From Cytophagales bacterium (GTDB taxonomy: Bacteria; Bacteroidota; Bacteroidia; Cytophagales; Cyclobacteriaceae), in contig JAKSDQ010000077.1 of the NCBI GenBank assembly GCA_022360015.1, forward strand, positions 1 to 46,599: 46,599 bases of DNA, written 5' to 3'. Positions 18,390 to 25,602 of this stretch are shown in pieces. The notes under the pieces were generated by a model, which saw nothing but the letters and a program-made list of their open reading frames with translations, ran no database searches and was not told the DNA's origin. The position numbers and the translations under genes were made by a program. The stretch's first letter is position 1. Every line of letters begins with the position of its first letter.

Positions 18390-19178
18390 TCAATCAAAAT
18401 CAGATACAGGCAGTATGCTTTGTTTTAATGGTTCTACAAAAATTGTATTTACACTATTTTTTTCTTCGGAACAGGTTAATTGAAGCATTTTCTGTTGCTC
18501 ATTCCCACAAGCATCTACTACATGAAGCATTACAAAATATGCTGGCGTTACACCTACTTGAATGGCCGATGTTTTTCCCGGTGTTCTGATTTCCTCTGAA
18601 ATTGGTTGATATAATAAATTTGTTCTGGCATCATTTAAAATGTACCAATTGACCGAATAGGGTGTCCTTCCATGGTTGATGTTACCATAAAATTCAATCA
18701 AATTACCTTCCGGGGAATCACATTTTAAACTTTGAGGATTGACTATGAGATCGATCAATATTTCATTTTCCACTCCCTCCATCAGTTTAAAGGCAGCTTC
18801 TACCTTATGGCCTAGTTCATCCTGGATTTTCATATGGTAAACCTGGTCGTAATGGACAGGAATTATTTTCGATAGGTCGATATTGAAATAATTAGCTCCA
18901 TAAACTTTCCCAAGCATAACTGTAGCCAATGGTTCCATTTTCCAATTCAATATCTGCAAAGGGATCTCCTTGGATTTACCATATTTATCATCGTATTGAA
19001 AGCTCAAAAGATGGTCATGAATTTCAAATACTTCGTTATCAGAAGCTTCGCAAATGTTAAAATAATAGGGTTGTTTATCCTTTTTATTATCTAAAAGCTG
19101 AGCAGGGCCCGTGAACGAAAAACCCACGAACAAAATGCATAAAATCCATTTCAGACTTTCCATATTTTTGCTTTGCAT
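18390..19178 (-). CDS. Secreted protein of unknown function, Ig-like C-terminal half
   Basis: This 262-residue protein has a signal peptide; translation may begin at the first ATG or at Met6, and the leader ends near SFTGPAQ. The body is beta-rich. Residues about 150-240 (LKCDSPEGNLIEFYGNINHG, then PYSVNWYILNDA, VVDACGNEQQKM) resemble the cysteine-flanked Ig/PKD-type repeats of secreted Bacteroidota proteins. I do not recognise the first half. It lies 9 bp downstream of the barrel-like gene in the same operon. It could be an accessory or binding subunit of the secreted complex, but nothing in the sequence proves a function. Confidence 0.7.
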   Translation of the reverse strand: MQSKNMESLKWILCILFVGFSFTGPAQLLDNKKDKQPYYFNICEASDNEVFEIHDHLLSFQYDDKYGKSKEIPLQILNWKMEPLATVMLGKVYGANYFNIDLSKIIPVHYDQVYHMKIQDELGHKVEAAFKLMEGVENEILIDLIVNPQSLKCDSPEGNLIEFYGNINHGRTPYSVNWYILNDARTNLLYQPISEEIRTPGKTSAIQVGVTPAYFVMLHVVDACGNEQQKMLQLTCSEEKNSVNTIFVEPLKQSILPVSDFD

Positions 19179-19187
19179 AAGGCTTGA

Positions 19188-20408
19188 TTATTTTTTTGAA
19201 TTCGAAATTTTGCTGATTCCTACTCTAAATACCCATGGCGAACTATTTTGAACTTCTTTCAATTGATCATTAAGATTATAAAGTAGACTTATATTCATCG
19301 CAAAAAGTCCCGAAGATGGTACAATTACACCACCACCGACTAAAAAAGAATGTCTGTCTACTGCCAGATTCTCCAGGTTCTCTACCTGTGGATTTAATAT
19401 GTACTCCGCTTGTAAATAGCCTTTCCGATTAAAAAATTCCTGCTTGATAAATTGCCTCAAACCAAGGGAGCTTTGATAAGCGGTTCTTTTTTGTTCGTAA
19501 AATTGAATAATGGGCCCCATACCCACGGAAAAGTTATCGAACAGGTGCATCCCTACGGCTGGAGTCAGTTGCACAACTTTCTCCTCCGGATTAGCAACTC
19601 CGATAATGCCTTCAAAATAGGCCCTGTCCCAAAATTTCCCTTTTTCCTTTAGATTCAGCACCACATGATCATTTGAAAGGTACTTTTCTTTGAGGGCTAT
19701 GCGTTGCTCTTTTAAATTGATGGATTTGAGGCTGTCTATTTTTTCGAGGTATTCCGATGGTAATTGTTGCGCTGCAAGCTTTGGCAATTGAGAAGCAAAC
19801 TCCGGCGACAAATACTTATCGGAAAAATTGTCATGTATCCCCTCGATATGATTTCCCTCTGCAGGAATAGTAAAAAATTTGCGGTTAATCCGATTGATAA
19901 GCTCTTCCTCTGACACTCCCTGTTTAATGCCTGAAATCGGCATGTTGTCGATACCTAAAGAGTCATAAAAATCCCTGATCATTCGCTCTGAAATGATTTT
20001 TTTTGATGACAGTAAGGAATCAAGGGTTGGACTAAAAGATGACAATTTGGAAAGCTGATCCTTTTCTATCCACTGCTTCAGGCTATCTGCTTTTCCTTTT
20101 TCCTGGAGCTTCCTAAAACTGTTGGAAAGGTTATTTTGGGAGAAGTTTTTTATGCTGTCTGTAGTTGTCTCAATGAGAAAACGTTCAATACTGTCGACTT
20201 TTGGGATTTTGTTTTGCTCGTTCAGATAATCCTCAATCCAGGAAAGACTATCCTTCAGCTTACCTTTTTTTTCTTCAATAATACTTTCCGGTTGCTTCTG
20301 CGGAATGACTACCTTCTTACCCTTGCCTTTTTCCACCGAAGTAGTTTGACCATAACCGGTATTACCAATAAAAAACACTAAAAAAAAGAAGTAAAAAGAC
20401 CTACACAT
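19188..20408 (-). CDS. Coiled-coil protein with outer-membrane-barrel-like C-terminus
   Basis: This 406-residue protein is the first gene of the RHS/LRR operon. It has a signal peptide (about 1-20, ending TGYGQ). Residues 25-240 are lysine-, glutamate- and serine-rich helical sequence with repeated DSL/DSI elements, likely coiled coil. Residues about 255-406 alternate aromatic and polar residues in amphipathic strands (WDRAYFEGIIGVANPEEK, VGMHLFDNFSVGMGP) and end with strand-like WVFRVGISKIS. That fits a small outer-membrane barrel or anchor with a periplasmic stalk. It may hold or pass the exported operon products, which is an inference from order alone. A promoter-like box lies about 65 bp before the start. 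Confidence 0.7.
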   Translation of the reverse strand: MCRSFYFFFLVFFIGNTGYGQTTSVEKGKGKKVVIPQKQPESIIEEKKGKLKDSLSWIEDYLNEQNKIPKVDSIERFLIETTTDSIKNFSQNNLSNSFRKLQEKGKADSLKQWIEKDQLSKLSSFSPTLDSLLSSKKIISERMIRDFYDSLGIDNMPISGIKQGVSEEELINRINRKFFTIPAEGNHIEGIHDNFSDKYLSPEFASQLPKLAAQQLPSEYLEKIDSLKSINLKEQRIALKEKYLSNDHVVLNLKEKGKFWDRAYFEGIIGVANPEEKVVQLTPAVGMHLFDNFSVGMGPIIQFYEQKRTAYQSSLGLRQFIKQEFFNRKGYLQAEYILNPQVENLENLAVDRHSFLVGGGVIVPSSGLFAMNISLLYNLNDQLKEVQNSSPWVFRVGISKISNSKK

Positions 20409-20922
20409 GCTGATTCTCCTATAGCTGTAGTGAAAAAAATGTTTAAGACCGATAGAAAGTTAGGAATAAAACAAAGGTAAAAAAATCACTAACTGATATA
20501 AACATTACATGTTATTTATTTTATACATTTTATACAAAAATGCATGGTTTACATTAGCCGAATAATCATAGATAACTTATTATTAGATATTTATATACAA
20601 AATATTATTTACTTATCCACATAACATTTAATTACTAATCTACACCCATGTAATATTTCAACCTTTTTATGTCTTTTTTAAATTTTTATCACGCAACTAA
20701 TGCTTTGTCCATAAGTAGACCAAAAGGACTATTTGGGCAAAGGGAGGTGAAACAGATGAATAATAACGGCATTTAGCAAATAACTTTTACCCGGCTTTCA
20801 TGGTAAAACCTATCAAAAATTAACGTTTATAGCCCGTATGGACACTTTTCCAAAATTAGCGTGTCAAACCCAGGAAAAAATGACAAAGGTAACATCCGGT
20901 TTCATTGATGCTATGCGTGTTC
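20409..20922. other. Gene-free AT-rich spacer before the RHS/LRR operon
   Basis: This 514-bp stretch separates the TonB-receptor terminator from the RHS/LRR operon. It is strongly AT-rich between 20480 and 20680 and holds the -7 box. I find no convincing coding frame on either strand. A tiny plus-strand frame at 20758 follows a purine-rich GGGAGG, but has only six codons and is not called. The region is long enough for upstream regulator binding, but no palindromic operator stands out. Confidence 0.6.
20472..20479 (-). promoter_or_regulatory. Bacteroidota-type -7 box before the RHS/LRR operon
   Basis: Read on the minus strand this is TACCTTTG, which fits the Bacteroidota primary-sigma consensus TAnnTTTG. 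It would put the transcript start about 57 nt before the ATG at 20408. I see no good -33 TTG at the usual spacing, so this is a candidate only. Confidence 0.4.
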
Positions 20923-20982
20923 AATAAATTTCCCGAGGAGAGGTCTTTAACTGTTTGAAGATCTCTCTTCGGGAAATTTATT
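20923..20982 (-). terminator. Strong stem-loop terminator after the TonB-receptor gene
   Basis: Two 23-nt arms (20923-20945 and 20960-20982) pair with only two non-identical positions, around a 14-nt loop. The arms begin and end in A/T runs, so the minus-strand transcript ends in a T-rich tail and the structure would also work from the other side. It overlaps the TonB-receptor stop codon and insulates the RHS/LRR operon from readthrough. Confidence 0.8.
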
Positions 20983-23290
20983 AGCTCATTGATCTAAAAT
21001 GCACTTTCAATGTTACACCCCACATTCTGGGCTGGCTGAGTAGAAAAACGCGGGTAGCCCAGGTTCTGTATTTAACATCACTTAAATTTCGGCCCCAGAA
21101 TGCCACCTCATAATTTCTGTACGACATTCCGAGCCTGGCATTGTAGAGATGATAGGGTGATTGTCGAACTACATTATCAAAATTGAAATAGTGTTCACCT
21201 GTATACCTGTGCTCGCCCCGTACAAAGACTGCAATACTTTCACCCAGTGGTTTTGTGTATTGTGCTGCTAAAAAAGAAGCAACAGGAGGGTTAAACAAAG
21301 GTTTATTCCCTGAAAAGTCGCGATTTTCCCCATTAGAAAATACAACTAAATTTTCGTATTCCGCCCTGCTCAGGCTACCTGTCCATTGTATCCGAAGGTT
21401 TGGAAAAGGTAATGCCTCCAATTCCAGTTCCAAACCCAGATTATTCATATCACCCGTGTTGCGCGTTAAGAAAAAAGCATCTTCAATTACGTTCACCTGC
21501 TGATCACGCTGTTGTAAATAAAAGCTGATAACGTTGATTCGTAATTTGTTATTGAAAAAAGTACTCTTTACGCCTATTTCATAATTATCTGAGTATTCCG
21601 GATCAAAAGGGATGTCATCGGCATCAGGCGCAAAAGCATTTAACCCTCCTGCTCTGAAACCCCTGGCATACTGTGCGTAAACCATGGTTGCTGTATTAAA
21701 TTGATAGGCGAGGTTAACCTTTGGCGTGAAGGCATCAAAAGACGTTTCGAAATCGGTCAGCGGTTGGTTTGAAGACACCTCACCATCCGGCTGGATGGTT
21801 GTTCTTTCCTGCGCCAGTTCCCTGACCTCATAATCATAGCGCAATCCGGGAGTAAAGGAAAGTTTATCGCTAAGCTGATAAGTAAGTTGGCCAAAAAAGG
21901 CAATGCCCCGGTTGTTGAATTCGCTGTTTCTCCGGGTTGTAAATCCACCCCCCTCAGGTGTTCGAAAAGTAGCGTTTTCATTGCTGCCATCAGGTGCCAG
22001 CCAGCCAAAAGTACCTATCGTCCACGCCAACACCGACGACTTATTTTGAGCGGAAGAAACGCGAAACTCCTGGGTAAAAGTCCCGATATCCCAGTCGTTT
22101 TGCACCTTTCTCAAGTCAGCCCCCGTAAAGTCTACATCCAGCAATTCCGGGAATCCCCTTTCATAACGCTGATAAGCAGATATGGAATGAAAATTCACAT
22201 GATCGCCGCTATAAGTCGCTTTGACCGAAGCATTGTAATTGTGCCGCCGTTCGATATTGGGCGAGTTTCGCGCAACGGTGTAAGGGTTGGCAAAAAGAAG
22301 GCTGTCTGATGTAACCCACGGATAGCTTCCCTGATCTTCATTTCGTTCATATCGCATATTCAGAGCAAAATCCCATTTTGGCGAAGCAATGTAAACCAGG
22401 TTTAATCCTGTGGAGATACTTTGAGGGCGATCAAAATCATCATCGGTAATGGTATTGGTATATACCCCGGACCGCTGATCAAAAAGTCCTGACACCCCCA
22501 GAAAAAGTTTGTTTTTAGCCAACGGGGTACGGTAACTGGCAGAATAACGCTGCTGTCCGAAGTTACCGAGCCCTATTTCCACAGTACCTTCAGCATTATT
22601 ATCGGGCTTTTTAGTTACAATGTTGACTACACCGCCAAAAGCATTGCGGCCATACAATGTGCCCTGCGGCCCGCGTAATATTTCTATGCGTTCCACATTA
22701 TTAAAAGTCATAGGTACTGAAAAAGATTCAAACTGATATACACCATCGATGTAAGTGGCTACAGCCGTTTGAGAATGAAGGCCCATGACTCCCCGGATGT
22801 TCATAAACAACGAACTGGTGCTTCCTCCATGCTCTACCGTCTGCAGGCTTGGCGCTAATGCGCTCATATCGCTGAATGACCATATGCGGTATTCTTCCAA
22901 ATCTTTCGCCTCCAGTACCGAGACGGCCACTGGTGTACGCTGCAATTCCGTTTCTTTCTTCTCAGCCGTTATTACTACCTGATCCAGAGATTTAATGCTT
23001 GGTGGCAGGTTGACAGTCAGGCTGGCTTCCTGTCCCTTTTGCACGGTCAGGTTTTCTATCCTTGTAGCATAGCCGACAGCGCTAAAGGACAACTGGTATT
23101 TTCCCGGTTTAAGATCGAGATTAAAGTAGCCTAGTTCGTCGGCCTGGGTACCCTTTGTGCTATTTAAAACAGCAATTGAAGCAAAAGGAATTCCTTCTCC
23201 CTCGTTGGATTTAACCATGCCCGTAACATTTTGTCCATGGACAGTTGCACTCAAAGCCAGGGCAATGAGCCAAATAATATTTTTTTTCAT
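20981..23290 (-). CDS. TonB-dependent outer-membrane receptor (FecA-like)
   Basis: This 769-residue protein has a signal peptide (1-19, ending VHGQ). A carboxypeptidase-regulatory-like beta domain follows (about 20-95, GMVKSNEGEGIPFASIAVLN), then a plug domain with RIEILRGPQGTLYGRNAFGG and VVNIVTKKP. A 22-strand-type barrel extends to the C-terminus. Length and the strong plug motif match siderophore-, metal- or vitamin-type receptors, not SusC: there is no STN domain and no SusD partner. It imports a ligand in a TonB-ExbBD-dependent way, and the ligand is not readable. The upstream small gene carries a cysteine motif often seen beside metal-related receptors, so a metal or siderophore is the best guess. 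Confidence 0.93.
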   Translation of the reverse strand: MKKNIIWLIALALSATVHGQNVTGMVKSNEGEGIPFASIAVLNSTKGTQADELGYFNLDLKPGKYQLSFSAVGYATRIENLTVQKGQEASLTVNLPPSIKSLDQVVITAEKKETELQRTPVAVSVLEAKDLEEYRIWSFSDMSALAPSLQTVEHGGSTSSLFMNIRGVMGLHSQTAVATYIDGVYQFESFSVPMTFNNVERIEILRGPQGTLYGRNAFGGVVNIVTKKPDNNAEGTVEIGLGNFGQQRYSASYRTPLAKNKLFLGVSGLFDQRSGVYTNTITDDDFDRPQSISTGLNLVYIASPKWDFALNMRYERNEDQGSYPWVTSDSLLFANPYTVARNSPNIERRHNYNASVKATYSGDHVNFHSISAYQRYERGFPELLDVDFTGADLRKVQNDWDIGTFTQEFRVSSAQNKSSVLAWTIGTFGWLAPDGSNENATFRTPEGGGFTTRRNSEFNNRGIAFFGQLTYQLSDKLSFTPGLRYDYEVRELAQERTTIQPDGEVSSNQPLTDFETSFDAFTPKVNLAYQFNTATMVYAQYARGFRAGGLNAFAPDADDIPFDPEYSDNYEIGVKSTFFNNKLRINVISFYLQQRDQQVNVIEDAFFLTRNTGDMNNLGLELELEALPFPNLRIQWTGSLSRAEYENLVVFSNGENRDFSGNKPLFNPPVASFLAAQYTKPLGESIAVFVRGEHRYTGEHYFNFDNVVRQSPYHLYNARLGMSYRNYEVAFWGRNLSDVKYRTWATRVFLLSQPRMWGVTLKVHFRSMS

Positions 23291-23298
23291 CTAAGTTT

Positions 23299-23368
23299 AG
23301 TTTTAAGACACATATTGAAAGGAACCAATTTTTGATTCCGGTAAATTTGAAGCGGTGTGTCTTAAACT
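23299..23368 (-). promoter_or_regulatory. Nested inverted repeat between the cysteine-motif gene and the TonB-receptor gene
   Basis: Outer arms of 13-14 nt (23299-23312 and 23356-23368, AGTTTTAAGACACA and TGTGTCTTAAACT) enclose a small hairpin around 23321-23339 (GGAACCAA/TTGATTCC, one mismatch). It covers the stop of the upstream gene and ends 8 nt before the receptor start. There is no strong T-tract, so an attenuator or mRNA-processing element is more likely than a full terminator. Confidence 0.45.
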
Positions 23369-23739
23369 TTGGGAGGCGGTATGGGCACTTTCAGCGTAAG
23401 AGAGTGATAATGTTCTGCGTTATAGCCGGAAACAGAATTTTCACACGCTGTTGAGAACAAATGCCAGTCGGTTTTGAATAACTCAAAATACAATGGGAAA
23501 AGCACTAAAATCGTAGCAATACCTTTGGACTCTCTATGCTCTTCCGGACTGTCTACAATAGAAAGTTGCTCTGATAAATAACACCTGGCATTACACTTTG
23601 TAATGGGTTGGTCTTTGTTCACACAAAACCGGTCTATTATTTGCTCCAAATTTAAAATATAGTAAGCGGTGAATCCCAATTGATAAAGAGGTCCGTAAGT
23701 AACACAAAGCAAAAGAGTGATTGCAACGAGTTTTTTCAC
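23362..23739 (-). CDS. Small membrane protein with cysteine motif, paired with a TonB receptor
   Basis: This 125-residue protein starts with GTG. Residues 4-28 form a hydrophobic leader or membrane segment. The conserved feature is RFCVNKDQPITKCNARCYLS (about 37-56), whose three cysteines match a motif C-x-N-x-x-K-P-x3-C-N-G-x-C-Y-L common in small Bacteroidota proteins encoded next to TonB-dependent receptors. Here Ala-Arg replaces the usual Gly-Lys. A second hydrophobic stretch lies around 73-90 (ATILVLFPLYFELF) and the tail ends in PIPPPKV. The cysteines suggest metal binding or a redox role, but no function is proven. It starts 72 bp upstream of the receptor and probably shares its transcript. 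A TACCTTTG box lies at 23871-23878. Confidence 0.7.
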   Translation of the reverse strand: MKKLVAITLLLCVTYGPLYQLGFTAYYILNLEQIIDRFCVNKDQPITKCNARCYLSEQLSIVDSPEEHRESKGIATILVLFPLYFELFKTDWHLFSTACENSVSGYNAEHYHSLTLKVPIPPPKV

Positions 23740-23870
23740 ATTGATTACACAGTCTTATTCATATTTAGCGCAATGATCATCTATCGTCAAAGGCAACCTC
23801 CCTTCCGGTTCACAATATGTTGTCCGGCTTCCATTGTCACCGTTGGCAACAGGAAATCACATTGCCAGCG

Positions 23871-23878
23871 CAAAGGTA
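23871..23878 (-). promoter_or_regulatory. Bacteroidota-type -7 box before the cysteine-motif gene
   Basis: The minus-strand sequence TACCTTTG matches TAnnTTTG and is identical to the box before the RHS/LRR operon. It lies about 130 bp before the GTG start. A TTG lies upstream, but only about 12 bp away, which is closer than the usual spacing. Confidence 0.35.
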
Positions 23879-24111
23879 AGGGAAATGAATCAATCTATCC
23901 AGGATCTCTGCAAAATTCACGGTTGCATTTACCTACCCGAGCCTGATCAGTCATTTCATAACGCACTTGGCTGAGGAAAAAGAACCCGACTTTGCTTCCC
24001 TTTTTATACCATTGTTAACTTCCCCTGGCATTTTCAAAAGTTTGGTTTTACCTGGCCGCAGGCCTGTTGTATCAGGTGGCGTAGGCATGCACGTTGCCAG
24101 TTCCGGACAGA

Positions 24112-24174
24112 TGATCATTTTCTATCCACTGCTTCAGACTATCTGATTTTTCTATCGCTGTATTGAAAAAAAAT
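24112..24174 (-). pseudogene. Remnant of the head of the RHS/LRR operon
   Basis: Positions 24112-24151 match 20056-20095, inside the first operon gene, at all but about four bases. The next part, 24147-24174, matches 20415-20441, just upstream of that gene's start, with about two substitutions and one extra A. So an internal piece of the gene is joined directly to its 5' leader, as expected of a duplicated operon head that lost about 320 bp. Confidence 0.55.
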
Positions 24175-24193
24175 GCGTGCTCATCGTCGCAGG

Positions 24194-24330
24194 AGCACGC
24201 GTTACCTCCGCTCAACGCGTGCTAGCTTTCATTATTTTCGAAAAAAACGTTGTGTAACACCCGCAGGATGCTTGCGCCATCCGGTTCTACGGTGTGACTC
24301 CCCCTCGAGGGCGGCAGGGGGGTGCCGGTC
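24194..24330. repeat. GC-rich palindromic block, REP-like
   Basis: A perfect 10-bp inverted repeat (24194-24203 and 24214-24223, AGCACGCGTT/AACGCGTGCT) has a 10-nt loop. It is followed by GGATG/CATCC around a GC-rich loop near 24267, and by a CCCTCGAGGG palindrome within a C- and G-rich run near 24303. The part with GCGCCATCCGG resembles the block at 7852-7945, which suggests a dispersed repeat family. It sits just beyond the GH76 stop. Confidence 0.45.
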
Positions 24331-24401
24331 TTTGAAGCAAATAAAATTTGGGGCCAACCGAAACATAATACTTATCGGACAGCCCCAGTTAACATCCATT
24401 A

Positions 24402-25538
24402 TTACTGCTCGGGAGGATAAACCTGCATGATCCCCACCGCGCTAGAGGCTTCGTAGGATTGAAAATCACCTTCAGGACATTTCACGGTATAGTCTCTATA
24501 CATCAGGTTGCGAGCGACGTCCCTGTTTGACCAGGCCAAAGCAGCATTTTTTCTTAGCCATGTTAAATATTGTTCATGTTCACCCTCCTCAATCAGCATA
24601 TACAAATACCGGGCAAAAATAGCTTTGAGGACACCCTGTTCATTCCAATCTCCCTCAGCGGGCAGGATCCCGTTACTATCTGACATTTCTTTCCGGGTAT
24701 ATTCCGCCGCCAACCTGGCATCACTTAAATAAGACCCGCTTCCTGTCACGCTGTACAACATCACAGCCGCGCCAATACATACGCCCTGATTATAGGTATA
24801 GTCTTCAAATCCCGGGGGGTGATTCCCCACAATATGATCAGCAACGCGCCCTGTCGTTGATTCAAAAAGGTTCTTGCGAGACCAACTATAAATGTTCTTT
24901 GCTTTTGCCAGATAAGCATCTTCGCCTGTTATGTTGTATAAATACATAGCACCAATAACCGTCGGGTAATTGATACAGGCATTTTTGCCTTCTACTTTCC
25001 AGCTCCACAGCATGCCGCCATCTACCGGATCAAAAGCCTCTTCCCAGACAAAATTAAACCCGTCAATGGCTTTATCGAGATATTCCTGATCTGCTGTAAT
25101 TTCATAGCCCCTGGCCAATGCTATTATCCACCACATCATATCGTCATAGATGAAATCGTTTACGGTTTTGACATCATGCCAATTAAAATTTGAATACGCA
25201 TTGTTTCCTCCCTCATATACTTCCTTAAGCAAATCAAGATATTCCGGACTTTTCGTGCGAAGGTAAGCATCCATCACGATATCCCAAAATATAGCTTGTG
25301 TCCACCCTTCGGCCAGTTCAATTCGCTTGGTTGTGCGGTAATACAGCCTGGCATCCGTATCATAAAAATACTGGTTAAAAGCCTCAAACGCCTTGGTGGC
25401 ATCTTCATCAGTATAAGGCACTATTTCCTCATTATCAGGAATATGAGCCTCCGGTTCCCGCTTTTCATCAGGCTTATCGCTGCAACTTACACCCGCCAAA
25501 AGGCAAAAAATCAATGGGTAAATTTCTTTTGCAATCAT
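24402..25538 (-). CDS. GH76 family alpha-1,6-mannanase-like lipoprotein
   Basis: This is a 378-residue protein from the ATG at 25538; a TTG nine codons earlier also fits but is less likely. The leader ends in a lipobox-like GVSC at Cys19, followed by SDKPDE, an acidic stretch of the kind that sends Bacteroidota lipoproteins to the surface. The rest is an (alpha/alpha)6-type fold of GH76, with the Asp-Asp pair expected for catalysis at residues 132-133 (FIYDDMMWWIIALARGYE) and family motifs GGMLWSWK and YTYNQGVCIGAA. GH76 enzymes hydrolyse internal alpha-1,6-mannosidic bonds, as in yeast mannan backbones. It is the only recognisable enzyme of PUL 1 and its last gene, 64 bp after the PorP-like gene. 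Confidence 0.9.
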   Translation of the reverse strand: MIAKEIYPLIFCLLAGVSCSDKPDEKREPEAHIPDNEEIVPYTDEDATKAFEAFNQYFYDTDARLYYRTTKRIELAEGWTQAIFWDIVMDAYLRTKSPEYLDLLKEVYEGGNNAYSNFNWHDVKTVNDFIYDDMMWWIIALARGYEITADQEYLDKAIDGFNFVWEEAFDPVDGGMLWSWKVEGKNACINYPTVIGAMYLYNITGEDAYLAKAKNIYSWSRKNLFESTTGRVADHIVGNHPPGFEDYTYNQGVCIGAAVMLYSVTGSGSYLSDARLAAEYTRKEMSDSNGILPAEGDWNEQGVLKAIFARYLYMLIEEGEHEQYLTWLRKNAALAWSNRDVARNLMYRDYTVKCPEGDFQSYEASSAVGIMQVYPPEQ

Positions 25539-25602
25539 GTTAATACTATTATTTATTGACTTCAAAATTTTGTTTTAAATGATTTAATTTCGCCGGACCA
25601 GA

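Larger units (their letters stand above)
23879..24401. other. Gene-free spacer with an operon remnant and a palindromic element
   Basis: I find no credible gene in this stretch. It contains a remnant matching the head of the RHS/LRR operon (24112-24174), a GC-rich palindromic block (24194-24330), and the trailing end of the GH76 transcript. The sequence from 23900 to 24110 looks like decayed, non-repetitive spacer. Confidence 0.55.

Noticed and set aside
20613-20621. A perfect DnaA-box-like TTATCCACA in an AT-rich spacer
   Set aside because: Only one copy is present, no dnaA, dnaN or other origin gene is near, and one such 9-mer can occur by chance in this length.
20758-20778. A six-codon plus-strand frame behind a GGGAGG, as a leader peptide
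   Set aside because: No plus-strand gene follows, and this organism shows no use of Shine-Dalgarno sites elsewhere in the window.
23740-23870. A cobalamin or other riboswitch in the leader of the cysteine-motif gene
   Set aside because: The leader is about 125 nt long and contains some GC-rich pairing, but none of the conserved boxes I know could be placed.
25536-25565. TTG start nine codons upstream for the GH76 gene
   Set aside because: The ATG at 25538 gives a normal lipoprotein leader, whereas the extension adds polar residues before it.
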